Shown here: in pieces, positions 51,788 through 60,230 of the stretch
How positions within the stretch are numbered: position 1 is the first letter of the stretch
How the letters are laid out: each line of letters starts with the position of its first letter
Assembly: GCF_004137685.1 (NCBI RefSeq)
Contig: NZ_QYBB01000001.1
Location: forward strand, 186,001 to 250,000
Direction of reading: 5' to 3'
DNA: 64,000 bases
DNA from: Lichenibacterium minor
GTDB lineage: Bacteria; Pseudomonadota; Alphaproteobacteria; Rhizobiales; Beijerinckiaceae
Notes under the pieces: model-generated
Databases searched by the model: none
What the model saw: the letters and a program-made list of their open reading frames with translations, nothing else
Told to the model about the DNA's origin: nothing
Made by a program: the position numbers and the translations under genes

Positions 51788-53224
51788 TCACCTCCTCTGG
51801 AATTCGGGCGACATAAGCGCGATGGCGAAGCCCTGCTGGCGCGACTCGGCGCGCGCGACGGCATCGCGGGTTTCGGGCGACAGGGCGTCGCCGGCCGCAG
51901 TTTCCAGCAGGGCGAGCGGGTCGGCGGTGCCGTCGGCCCCGGCGCCCCGCGCGCCGTGCGCCACCTGGGCGGCGAGGTCGAGCCGCAGCTTCATGGACTC
52001 GGGCGAGGCCCAGGCCGCGGCCGTGTCCGGGAAGCCGTTCGGCCCCGGCGGTTCCCAGAGTGGCTGTCCTAGCAGGCGCAGCCCGCCCAGCATCGGCCCG
52101 GGGTTGGCGGGCGCCGCGCCGAGCAGGCGCATGGCCGCGACGAGGAGGTCGTTGGGGCTGCGCATCTTGGTGGGCGGCGCCGACCAGGCCTCCGGCAGGT
52201 CGACGAGGGCGAGCGCCACGGCGCGGAGGTCCCCGTCGCGCGCGCGGAACAGCGTCGCAATCCGGTCCACCGCGGCCGGCGGGGGATCGTCGGCGATGAA
52301 GTGGCGCACGAGCTTCACGGCGATGTGGCGCGCGGTTGCCGGGTGGCGGGCGATGTCGTTCAGCGCGGCCTCGCCCTGGCCGAAGCCCCCGCCCGGATAG
52401 GTGCGGCCCACCACGGTCTGGTCCCCGGGCTCGTGCGTGGCGGCGTCAAAGGCGAAAGCGCCGGGTTCGCCGTGCCGTCCGTCCCGACCCGCTACGGTCC
52501 ATCCGGTGATGACGCGGGCGAGCGCTGTCACATCGTCCTGGCCGTAGCCCCCGTCGACGCCAAGCGTGTGCAGTTCCAGGATCTCGCGCGCGAGGTTCTC
52601 GTTGAGGCCGTGCCTGCCGTTGCCGCCGGCCCGCGAGGCCGGGCCCACCGAGCGGGCATTGTCGAGGTAGGACAGCATGGCGGGGTGACGTTCGACCGCC
52701 AGGAGCAGGTCGGCGAAGCGGCCGAGCACGAAGGGGCGGATCGCCTCGCGCTCGAAGGAGCCCGCGCTGGCGCGCAACATCAGACCCTTGGCGGCCGAGA
52801 CGCAGAAGTGATTCGACCAGAACCCCACGAGCCGCTCGACGAAGCCGACCTCGGCGGCCTGTGCCATGCGGAACCGCGCCAGCGCCTCCGCCCGGTAGAT
52901 GGCGGCCTCGGGCTGGGGTGGCGCCCGTCCGGGCGAGCCTCCCGTCATGGCGGAGGGCAAGAGGAGGGGGAATGCCCCCGCCGCCGCCGCCTCGCGCAGG
53001 GCTTTGCGGGCCTCTTCGGCGGCGAAGGCGGCCTCGAGGTTCGCGGCCGTGCCGGCGAGGCTCCCGGCGGCATCGGGCCCCACGATGGCGCGTTCGGGCT
53101 TCAGCTCGGCCCGGAGCGCCCCGCGCGGGTCGGCCGCCACGCGGGCGAGGTCGCCGGGCCTCGCGCCGAGGCCGAAGCGGTTCAGGGCCGTCACGGCTTC
53201 GATCGACGCGGCTTCGGTCGGCAT
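51788..53224 (-). CDS. DUF1800 family protein
   Basis: 478-residue protein with DUF1800 signatures: AVTALNRFGLGARPGDLARV near the N-terminus, LVGFWSNHFCVSAAKG, NENLAREILELHTLGVDGGY, DVTALARVITGWTV and RHIAVKLVRHFIADDPP. Partner of DUF1501 in one operon, transcribed first. Composition is chromosomal-like, so the pair may be original chromosome sequence now framed by insertion-sequence debris. Confidence 0.88.
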   Translation of the reverse strand: MPTEAASIEAVTALNRFGLGARPGDLARVAADPRGALRAELKPERAIVGPDAAGSLAGTAANLEAAFAAEEARKALREAAAAGAFPLLLPSAMTGGSPGRAPPQPEAAIYRAEALARFRMAQAAEVGFVERLVGFWSNHFCVSAAKGLMLRASAGSFEREAIRPFVLGRFADLLLAVERHPAMLSYLDNARSVGPASRAGGNGRHGLNENLAREILELHTLGVDGGYGQDDVTALARVITGWTVAGRDGRHGEPGAFAFDAATHEPGDQTVVGRTYPGGGFGQGEAALNDIARHPATARHIAVKLVRHFIADDPPPAAVDRIATLFRARDGDLRAVALALVDLPEAWSAPPTKMRSPNDLLVAAMRLLGAAPANPGPMLGGLRLLGQPLWEPPGPNGFPDTAAAWASPESMKLRLDLAAQVAHGARGAGADGTADPLALLETAAGDALSPETRDAVARAESRQQGFAIALMSPEFQRR

Positions 53225-53256
53225 GGCACGTCCCGCTGGTCGGACTTAGCGGGATG

Positions 53257-53563
53257 TTAGCGACCGGATCTTAGCGGTTCGATGAACAAATGGTGGCAGG
53301 GTGGGTCATCTGTCGGCCCGTCCAATGGGTCTGGGACGTCAGCACACCCTTCATGGGTCTGACGGAAGATGACGTCCTGCTCCAGCCCGTTCATGGCGCG
53401 CCAGGTCCGGATGCGGCGTTCCAGCGTGTGGCGGACGCCGGACCCGAATTCGGGGTGGCGGCGCACCGCCTCCTCGAATATCGCGATCGGACGCAGCCCG
53501 GGGGGAAAAGCCTGCAGCGTAGGGGTCACCAGGGTGGTGAAGATCTCGTCGAGGCCAGCGCGT
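53257..53563 (-). pseudogene. IS21-family istA transposase remnant
   Basis: A fragment of about 65 codons matches the interior of IstA (FPPGLRPIAIFEEAVRRHPE, then VRHTLERRIRTWRAMNG and VIFRQTHE). After that the frame leaves the family, and the start, DDE core and istB are missing. It lies between two palindromic repeats and the DUF1800 gene. The element is dead. Confidence 0.7.
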
Positions 53564-53595
53564 CTATCCGTTATAGGTGTACCCCAAGAGAACCG
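53564..53595 (-). repeat. 32-nt imperfect palindrome, copy D
   Basis: Carries the conserved half ggtgtaccccaag.gaaccg; the other half (ctatccgttata) is degenerate. It sits 23 bases from copy C at the edge of the istA remnant. Confidence 0.55.
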
Positions 53596-53617
53596 GCCAG
53601 GACGGGGTGCCTCGCGC

Positions 53618-53649
53618 CGGTTCGGTATGGGTACACCCAAAAAGAACCG
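53618..53649 (+). repeat. 32-nt imperfect palindrome, copy C
   Basis: Ends cggttcg... and ...gaaccg around tatgggtacaccc. It is closest in sequence to copy A. Adjacent copies C and D next to an IS21 fragment look like the multiple terminal repeats of that family. Confidence 0.6.
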
Positions 53650-53752
53650 GAGGCGGCGGTACGGCCGAAGAAATCCTCACATCTGTCTGAAGTCGCGGCC
53701 TCCCCGCGGAAGCTCCCCGGGGCCATCGATGGCTGGCATGGTGGGAGAGCAC

Positions 53753-54823
53753 ATGAGCGAGGACAATCAGGGAAGAGGTGACCGTGAGGGACGTCGCGCA
53801 CGGCGCAGGGCGGACCCTTCGTCCACGCTCGGCGAGAAGCTCAGGGCCGTCGAGGCCCGCGCCGACCGCCCGGAGCCGGAGCCTGTCCCTGACAAGCCCG
53901 GCATCATCGAGCGGGCGCGGGGTATGTTGCTCGGCCTCGCCGTCGGCGACGCGATTGGAAGCTCGTTGGAGTTTGGCCCCCGTATCTCGCCGCCCCTTGC
54001 ACGCCGAGAGATGACCGGCGGCGGCCCGTTCGACCTCCCCGTCGGGTGCTGGACCGACGACACGGCACTCGCCAACGCTCTGTCGAAAAGCCTCTTGGTA
54101 TGCCGAAAGTGGGACCCGCTCGACGCCGCCCAGCGGTTCCTCGCATACTACCGGGAGGGCCAGTATTCGAGCGTGCCGGGGACGTGCGTCGACATAGGCG
54201 TGACGACCCGGCAAGCTCTGGAGCGCTTCGAGCGGACCGGAAACGCCTACTCCGGATCGACGGACGAGCATTCATCTGGGAACGGCTCGATCATGCGGCT
54301 CGCCCCGGTGGCGATTTTCACGCTCGACGCTCCAGAGGCCGAGGCCGTCCGGATCGCTCGCGACCAGTCTAGGCTCACGCACGGCTCCGACGTCTGTCTA
54401 GACTCGTGCTCGTACCTCGTGCAGCTCCTCCGGCTCATCCTCCGTGGGGAGTCGGATCCGCTGAAGCTCGCCATGCCACAGTTCGAAGGCCATCCGGACA
54501 TCCTCAGGGCCAAGACGGCTCTGTGGGGTGGGCTTGAGCGACGAAACGTGAAATCGACAGGCTTCGTCGTCCACACGTTGGAGGCGTCTCTGTGGGCGTG
54601 TGCCAACTCTCCGGATTTCGAACGTGCCGTGACCTTGGCCGCAAACCTGGGCGGGGACGCCGACACGACGGCCTGCGTGACGGGCGCCATCGCCGGGGCC
54701 AAGTTCGGCGCCGAAGCCATCCCGGCGAGGTGGCTGGAGCCGCTCGCGCAACGCCACAGGATCGGGGCTTTGGCCTTGAGCCTCGTCCGGTCCAGCTCCG
54801 AAATTTACCTTCACGTGGCGTGA
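53753..54823 (+). CDS. ADP-ribosylglycohydrolase family protein (DraG-like)
   Basis: 356-residue enzyme of the family that removes ADP-ribose from modified proteins or other acceptors. Motifs are complete: GLAVGDAIGSSLEFG (61-75), dinuclear metal site CWTDDT (99-104), HSSGNGSIMRLAP and NLGGDADTT (298-306). A charged N-terminal 50 residues precede the domain. The ATG at 53753 follows GGGAGAG. No ADP-ribosyltransferase is visible nearby. It faces an HNH-type gene with a 43-base gap. Confidence 0.9.
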   Translation: MSEDNQGRGDREGRRARRRADPSSTLGEKLRAVEARADRPEPEPVPDKPGIIERARGMLLGLAVGDAIGSSLEFGPRISPPLARREMTGGGPFDLPVGCWTDDTALANALSKSLLVCRKWDPLDAAQRFLAYYREGQYSSVPGTCVDIGVTTRQALERFERTGNAYSGSTDEHSSGNGSIMRLAPVAIFTLDAPEAEAVRIARDQSRLTHGSDVCLDSCSYLVQLLRLILRGESDPLKLAMPQFEGHPDILRAKTALWGGLERRNVKSTGFVVHTLEASLWACANSPDFERAVTLAANLGGDADTTACVTGAIAGAKFGAEAIPARWLEPLAQRHRIGALALSLVRSSSEIYLHVA

Positions 54824-54866
54824 CCCCCGGTCTTCATCGCGAGACCGGCGGCTTCCGTGCTCTTCA

Positions 54867-56063
54867 TCAGTTTTCGCCCTTCCGGCGCACGATCTGCATG
54901 AGATTATCGATCGTGAAGGGCTTAGATCGTGGTAGTCCGAGGACGTTGTGCGAGATAGCGTGCGAGAGCTCGCCGATGAAGCTATGTCCTTCGGGTGAGC
55001 CGACTTCGAGTCCATCCGGACGCAGTTCACGCCATCGATCCTCAACCTCAATCTTTATCATGCGCTCACGCGAGAACTGTTGGTGGAAGGCACCCATTTT
55101 GTTGAGCTTGTCGAGGTAGCCGGAGTGGTCCTCGGACCAGTGTGGGGCGTCCATCCAAGCCGCGTCGATCGACATGTTGGGTCCGATGTCGTCGGACCAC
55201 CGACCGGGATCGAGCGGATTGGAGACGAGCACCGCCTTTTGCTCCGCGATGCCACCCGACGGCGCGAGCGTCAGGCAAAGTGCGTACAGGTTGTAGAGAC
55301 CGAAGTAAGCTTTCACCCGCCCGTTGGTGTCGCTCGCGACGGCGATGTAGTTGAACAGGGGGCCGAACGCTTCCGCCAACGCCGCATGGCCTTCGACGTA
55401 TCTATCGTCCATGGTCGTCAGGGCCACCTCACCTTTGTAGTCCCCGTTCAGGGCGAAGTGGCGTGCGTCGTCGTAGCAGCCCTTGTGCAGTTCATCGTTT
55501 CCGACCGCGGTGCACCAGAGCACCAGAGCGGACTTCATCATCATGCGGCTGCAATCCAGACCGCCGAACGAGATCTGGTGCCCGACGCTGCCCGGTGGGA
55601 GATCCTGGACGACGCCCGTGACCTTCGCAATCTTGGAAATTAGTTCTTCGACGGTCATCCCGCGCTTGGCCGCGGCGTGTGCGAACGAGCGCGCGATATC
55701 GTCCTCGGATCGCCCCGTTATCTGGAGCGAGAAGGTGCCGTCCGGCGCCAGCGTGTCGTTGAACGGCTTGGATGTCACCAGCCGCAGCCGACCGTCCCCC
55801 AAGACGTCGAACGTCATGTCCCCCGAGGTGACACGGATTGTCGGCGCAGGTTCCCCGTTCCCGGACGCCATGGAGAACATGTTTCGGATCGGCTTAACCT
55901 GCTCGGCGACAGCCTTGTCCACAGTCGAGCCGAGCTTCCCGTTGCAGGCCGAGCAGATGGCCCAGCGCGTCTTCCGGCGCCCGCCGAGCGCGTCGTTGAG
56001 GACGTGCTCGGGTTTCGTGCCGTGGCCCACCTCGGCAGTTTGACACAGGATGCACTTCGCCAA
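54867..56063 (-). CDS. HNH-type nuclease-like protein
   Basis: 398-residue protein whose N-terminal 45 residues form a zinc/HNH-like finger: CILC (4-7), EHVLNDALGG (19-28) and CSACN (37-41), a pattern annotated as HNH_5. The remaining 350 residues have no recognised domain. In mobile regions such proteins are often nucleases or phage-defence effectors, but the catalytic set here is short and activity is unproven. Opposes the ADP-ribosylglycohydrolase gene. Confidence 0.65.
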   Translation of the reverse strand: MAKCILCQTAEVGHGTKPEHVLNDALGGRRKTRWAICSACNGKLGSTVDKAVAEQVKPIRNMFSMASGNGEPAPTIRVTSGDMTFDVLGDGRLRLVTSKPFNDTLAPDGTFSLQITGRSEDDIARSFAHAAAKRGMTVEELISKIAKVTGVVQDLPPGSVGHQISFGGLDCSRMMMKSALVLWCTAVGNDELHKGCYDDARHFALNGDYKGEVALTTMDDRYVEGHAALAEAFGPLFNYIAVASDTNGRVKAYFGLYNLYALCLTLAPSGGIAEQKAVLVSNPLDPGRWSDDIGPNMSIDAAWMDAPHWSEDHSGYLDKLNKMGAFHQQFSRERMIKIEVEDRWRELRPDGLEVGSPEGHSFIGELSHAISHNVLGLPRSKPFTIDNLMQIVRRKGEN

Positions 56064-56394
56064 GGCCTGCCTCTCAGTTCAGCGTGGTCACGCACAGGGT
56101 GAGAGGTCGGCACGTCCGGGCGGAAGGGGGGGCGGAGCGACTTCGGACGGGCGTCGGCTTTCTCACTCGGTGGTAGCCGGACGACATGAGCTACACCGCG
56201 TCTCGCGCTGGGTCGAGCTTGAGGTTGCCTCAACCCCTTGCCGCATTCCAGAGACCCGGATTGCGTCGAAGTCCCTGCCTCGCCGGGGTGCTGTCGAGGA
56301 TGCCCCTCCTCTGGTGAACAGCTTGGATTTCCCAATCGGCATCATCAACGGCGCCGATGGTCAGGAACAGTCCGCGCCCAGGTAGGCGACCGCG
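56064..56394. other. Gene-poor stretch upstream of the phage-like unit
   Basis: 331 bases with no convincing gene on either strand and no clear hairpin. Confidence 0.35.
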
Positions 56395-56487
56395 ATGCCG
56401 TTGCAGATCGCTCCGAGCACCGCGCCGGAGCCGTTCGACCACCTCGCCGCTTTGGCGATGGGCGGCGCCTCGAACAACCGGAGCTGA
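56395..56487 (+). CDS. 30-residue small frame coupled to the phage-like gene
   Basis: Begins MPLQIAPSTAPEPFDHLA and ends at a TGA sharing its A with the next ATG (TGATG), the classic re-initiation arrangement. It could be a small structural or leader peptide. Too short to identify. Confidence 0.35.
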   Translation: MPLQIAPSTAPEPFDHLAALAMGGASNNRS

Positions 56488-57251
56488 TGCCCGTGTCCAA
56501 GGTCCTGTTCGACTTCGACCGCGCCACGCGCGACGTCGACAACCGGGTCGCGCTGGACATCGACGGCGGTCCGCTCGTGTACGGCTTCGTCACGGATGAT
56601 TTCGCCTACACCCTCGGCAATCAGTTCGAGGCCTTGAACGAAAGCATCGGCGGGGCGAACCAGTACGCCCAGATGGCGACGCTCATCGCCAACAAGAGGG
56701 TGAACGTCGGCCAGTTCATCTTCCGCAACCTCAACCAGACCGTGAGCCAATGGGTGGGGTCCGAGCGGATCGCCTTCACGCTCAACCTCATGTTCGTCGC
56801 CACCAACCCCGACGCCGACGTCATGGCGCCGATCCAGATCCTTCAGCAGCTCGCCCTCCCCACGCAGGGACAGGCTCCCGCCTTCACGGGCGAACTCGGC
56901 AAGAAGGTGACGAGTTACGTCAATTCCTTGGGCGGCCTCGTCCTATCTGCCCCGAACGGTTACGCCGGCACGAACTCCGACGTTCGCGGCGCTGTCGGGA
57001 TCTCGATCGGGCGGTGGTTCCAAACCCCGAAGTGGTTCGTCGTGAGGCGGTTGAACCCGACCTTCTCGAAATCGCACATTCGCAACGGCAAGCCGCTCTA
57101 CTCCATGTGCGCGGTCCAGTTCGAGGCGTACCGGCTCCTCCTCGCGTCCGAGGTCAACGGTTTCCTCGTGGACGTCCAGAACACGGACAGCGACTTCATC
57201 TCGTATGAGGGCAACCCTTCGGGAACCTTCGCCGGCCGGCTCGGGAGCTGA
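56487..57251 (+). CDS. Phage structural-like protein (baseplate/tail-junction pattern)
   Basis: 254-residue protein with a beta-rich, repeat-free sequence. The C-terminal pattern AVGISIGRWFQTPKWFVVRR, PTFSKSHIRNGKPLYSMCAV, FEAYRLLLASEV resembles baseplate/tail-tube-junction proteins of contractile-tailed phages. No other virion gene is nearby, so it is an orphan or part of a phage-parasitic element. Family assignment is tentative. Start at 56487 by coupling to the small frame. Confidence 0.4.
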   Translation: MPVSKVLFDFDRATRDVDNRVALDIDGGPLVYGFVTDDFAYTLGNQFEALNESIGGANQYAQMATLIANKRVNVGQFIFRNLNQTVSQWVGSERIAFTLNLMFVATNPDADVMAPIQILQQLALPTQGQAPAFTGELGKKVTSYVNSLGGLVLSAPNGYAGTNSDVRGAVGISIGRWFQTPKWFVVRRLNPTFSKSHIRNGKPLYSMCAVQFEAYRLLLASEVNGFLVDVQNTDSDFISYEGNPSGTFAGRLGS

Positions 57252-57498
57252 GCGACGGCGACGGTTTCCGCAGCCGGACCGGCGGTGGATCTGTCGGCGG
57301 TGGTTTCGGGGAACCGCCGAGGTCACCCCATCCGATATGACGGGCCCGTCCTCGTCGGCCGGGCTCGGCGGACCTCCACGGGCTTCAGCGGTTCTCCACG
57401 GTCGAAACGGACGGATCTGGTTGCGGCCGACCGGCCCCGGCCCCACGTCACACGAACCTCGACGGACGTCGACGTTTACGTGACAGGGAAGGGTCGCC

Positions 57499-58047
57499 AT
57501 GCCGAAACCGCTCATCACCTACCTTCGGGTGTCGACGGCGGGCCAGGGCAAGTCCGACCTCGGCTTGGACGCCCAGCGGACGACGCTAGCCCCGTTCGCC
57601 GAGGCCGAGGGGTTCACGATCGCGGCCGAGTTCGTGGAGGTGGAGACGGGCAAGGGGTCTGACGCGCTCGACCGGCGCCCGGTGCTCGCCGCTGCCCTCG
57701 CCGCCGCGAAGGTGCGGAAGTGCCCCGTGGCCGTCGCCAAGCTCGATCGTCTGTCCCGCGACGTGGCCTTCATCTCCGGTCTCATGGCCGAGAAGATCCC
57801 CTTCCTCGTCGCCGAGCTAGGGCCTGACGCGGATCCATTCATGCTCCATCTGTATGCGGCGCTCGCCGAGAAGGAGCGCGCCCTCATCTCGACCCGCACC
57901 CGCGAGGCGCTTGCGGCCGAGCCCACCCCGCCAGACCTCTCCACCAGACCCCAAGAGAAATACCTATCACCCCCCGCCGATGAACCGCCCGCGCCGCCGG
58001 TTGCCGAGATAAGCTCCGGCCCGCCGATCCAGAGCCAGTTCATCTGA
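57499..58047 (+). CDS. Serine recombinase catalytic domain, DNA-binding tail missing
   Basis: 182-residue protein with a complete resolvase/invertase catalytic domain. The nucleophilic serine is in [37 protein letters not shown] and [19 protein letters not shown] follow. Family members continue with a helix-turn-helix. Here the sequence turns into a Pro-rich tail ([17 protein letters not shown]) and stops, so site-specific binding is probably lost or supplied by another protein. Confidence 0.85.
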   Translation: MPKPLITYLRVSTAGQGKSDLGLDAQRTTLAPFAEAEGFTIAAEFVEVETGKGSDALDRRPVLAAALAAAKVRKCPVAVAKLDRLSRDVAFISGLMAEKIPFLVAELGPDADPFMLHLYAALAEKERALISTRTREALAAEPTPPDLSTRPQEKYLSPPADEPPAPPVAEISSGPPIQSQFI

Positions 58048-58370
58048 GTCTGACAGACCACGATCCCGGCCGACGACGCGCCGAGCCCGTTCGTCGGGGC
58101 GAGCAGCACCGGCCCTTCATCGCAAGCCGTTGTGATCTCCCGCCTTTCTGACTTCCATTTCCATTTCGGGCTCGGGGCACTTCCATTTCGGGCCTCCTCG
58201 GCATGTCCGCCCCGCCGTCCTCGACCTCGGAGATGGCACATGCGGTCCCGCCGGAGCCGCTCGGAAGCTCCGCCGCCCCCCTCCGGACGGGCCGGGCTTC
58301 GCGCGCGACGCGTCCCGTCGACCAACGCGGCGGAAAATCTGCCGTTGGCCGTGAAGAACGCGACCCTCCC
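58048..58370. other. Gene-poor stretch after the recombinase
   Basis: 323 bases with no convincing coding frame; short imperfect repeats of ccatttc near 58148-58190 are the only visible structure. Confidence 0.3.
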
Positions 58371-58648
58371 GTGAAGCTCCCCGGTCTTGGTCGTGCCGGA
58401 GGGGATCGGCTGGAAGAGTTTCATCGCCGGGCGGCTTCCGTCCGCGCCGTCTTGGACGAGCTTCGGCCCTATCTGGCCGACGTCGATCGAAAGGCAACGC
58501 CCGCGGCCCGGGCCTTCATGGGCCCCTACAGTGCGCTCGTGGCACACGACGCGGCCGTGGACCGCCTCGACCGGCGGAGCGACATTTCATCGCCGTCGGG
58601 GCGCTCGTGGGCGCCTTCAAAGCGCGCGAGGCGCAACTGACGGCCTAA
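58371..58648 (+). pseudogene. Small plasmid-type gene, apparently frameshifted (copy 2)
   Basis: From the GTG at 58371 the frame reads VKLPGLGRAGG, then VRAVLDELRPYLADVDR and PAARAFMGPYSALVAHDAA. It matches the copy at 47079 over about 45 residues (VLDELRP, P-ARAF, AL-H, LDR). After LDRR it is better continued in another frame ending RHFIAVGALVGAFKAREAQ then LTA at 58648. Both copies broken suggests non-functional remnants. Confidence 0.45.
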
Positions 58649-58887
58649 GGACGACATAGCCGCTCCAGGAGGCCCGGAGCAGCCTTCGGACCGCTATATC
58701 GAACCTGCAGCAGCCGATCGGTTTTCGTCCAGGTGCCCTCAGGTCGCGGCGGCGGGCCTTCGCCGTCCGTTGCGAGGCATCCGGACAGGGTCAGGACCAC
58801 CCCGTGGTAGCCCGCGGGGCATGGGATAGCCTCCGTCTCCCGGTGTCCCACGGCAAAGCACACCTGGAGGTCCGCAGACAGCCCCAC
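58645..58887 (-). CDS. Possible small protein, uncertain
   Basis: 80-residue frame (MGLSADLQVCFAVGHRETEA, with GYHGVVLTLSGCLAT) downstream of the nuclease-like operon in the same direction. Two cysteines are spaced 15 residues apart. No family recognised; it could equally be a chance frame in GC-rich DNA. Confidence 0.25.
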   Translation of the reverse strand: MGLSADLQVCFAVGHRETEAIPCPAGYHGVVLTLSGCLATDGEGPPPRPEGTWTKTDRLLQVRYSGPKAAPGLLERLCRP

Positions 58888-58950
58888 GGGGCGTGGTGGG
58901 ATCGCCGGGTGGCTCGTCGCCCCGCCGGGTATGGCGGCCCGGAGCCGCCG

Positions 58951-59607
58951 TTACCCGTACATGCGGACGAAGGTGTGCAGTAGCCTCATGTCGTCGCCGA
59001 CCCTTCTCGGCATCCCTCCCTCGAGCACGACGGCGTCGTGTACCGGAGGCGCCCAGTCCACCAACTTTCCGGCTCTCGGGTGGCCCGCCGCGACCCGTTC
59101 GGCCACTTCCCGGGAGCAATCTTCGAGCGTCGGTCCCAGTACGTAGGCGACGAGCATGCCGGCTGGGTGCCCTCGACTGTAGGTGCCGTCGATGAACTTA
59201 CCGATACCAGCGGTCATGTAATACCGGGAGAGCGCGTTCTGTCCGGGCGCCAATCGTTTGCACTCCACGCCGAAGTACGACTCGTACCTACCCCACTGAT
59301 GTGGGAACTTGACCTTCAGGTCGATGCGGCCGGCCACCTTGCCACGCTTGTACTCCGGAAGGTTGATCGACGCCTCAAGAAAGAACTCCAGCGATTCGAT
59401 CCGGGCCCGCCGCTGCAAGTCGATGAGGTTTTGGTGCAGGAACACTGACAGGCGATTCTCCAAAGCCTCGGGGTCCCCGGGAAGGTCCTTAATGCGCGTC
59501 CTCCTCGCCGCAACGACAATGAGCCGTACGACCGCGGCCAGTTCCTCCTCGGCGATGCCCAGGCTCGGGGCGCCACGTCGTCCATCGTCCGCGAGGCGGA
59601 AGGTCAC
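58951..59607 (-). CDS. PD-(D/E)XK-type nuclease fold protein
   Basis: 218-residue protein showing the order of catalytic residues of restriction-type nucleases: a helix with E50 (EALENRLSVFLHQ), then D96 (GRIDLKV), then E115-x-K117 (YFGVECKRL). A Gln/Tyr-containing helix follows (NALSRYYMTAGIGKF). The start is the GTG at 59607, overlapping the upstream stop as GTGA. Its partner (174 residues) is unrecognised. It may be a defence or restriction-like two-gene unit; activity unproven. Confidence 0.65.
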   Translation of the reverse strand: MTFRLADDGRRGAPSLGIAEEELAAVVRLIVVAARRTRIKDLPGDPEALENRLSVFLHQNLIDLQRRARIESLEFFLEASINLPEYKRGKVAGRIDLKVKFPHQWGRYESYFGVECKRLAPGQNALSRYYMTAGIGKFIDGTYSRGHPAGMLVAYVLGPTLEDCSREVAERVAAGHPRAGKLVDWAPPVHDAVVLEGGMPRRVGDDMRLLHTFVRMYG

Positions 59608-60128
59608 TGGGAGCGCCGCAGCCAGTGGTCGGCGAGGATGGCGTCCCCGTCCATCAGCCCCGATGCCACGTTCCAATACCTGCGCTGCACCGGCTTGATC
59701 ACAGTAACGTCGCCCTCACCGTACAGCCGGACGTGCCTTCGTTCGCGTAAGTAGGGCGTGGGTGAACGCATCAGCAGCGTCCGTAAGCGCGCGACCGAAT
59801 CATCCGCCCTGGCACGGTCCCAATCGACGACCGCGTTCCTGGGTGCGCGACCGGGGCGCATGGCGAAACGGACGGAGGCGAATCTGTCGAGCGGTCCCCC
59901 TCCGGCGTCCGGCATTGCGGCGACGCAGGCGACGAGGTGGCGTCGGCCGGAGACGCGGAGCACCGCGTTCACCGTCCCGCACACCGCGCGTGCGTACACC
60001 TCAACTTCCGCCTCGGAGGCGGCCGCGATGTCCTGGGCGCGCGATGCCCGCGTGTCGAGGAAGGTCGAGGCGCCCCGGGACACGGCGTCCTTGACGAGGT
60101 CGCGCTCGTCGGCGCTGAGGCGGTACAT
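59604..60128 (-). CDS. Unknown partner of the PD-(D/E)XK protein
   Basis: 174-residue protein of no recognised family. The N-terminus is helical (MYRLSADERDLVKDAVSRGA), the centre beta-rich (EVEVYARAVCGTVNAVLRVS, HLVACVAAMPDAG), and the end basic (YLRERRHVRLYGEGDVTVIK). Coupling by GTGA overlap implies that it works with, or controls, the nuclease-like protein. Confidence 0.6.
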   Translation of the reverse strand: MYRLSADERDLVKDAVSRGASTFLDTRASRAQDIAAASEAEVEVYARAVCGTVNAVLRVSGRRHLVACVAAMPDAGGGPLDRFASVRFAMRPGRAPRNAVVDWDRARADDSVARLRTLLMRSPTPYLRERRHVRLYGEGDVTVIKPVQRRYWNVASGLMDGDAILADHWLRRSQ

Positions 60129-60230
60129 CTTGGCCGCGAAAGCGTCGAGGGCCGCACAATCGCGGTCTTAGGTAGCAAACTCACCAAGGGCTATCTGCCT
60201 GAGATCGCTTAGGTTTGATACCATAGCGGG

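Noticed and set aside
57252..57498. Palindrome acgtcgacgt near the recombinase start as a res site
   Set aside because: A single ten-base palindrome in GC-rich DNA is not enough; no paired subsites with resolvase-like spacing were found.
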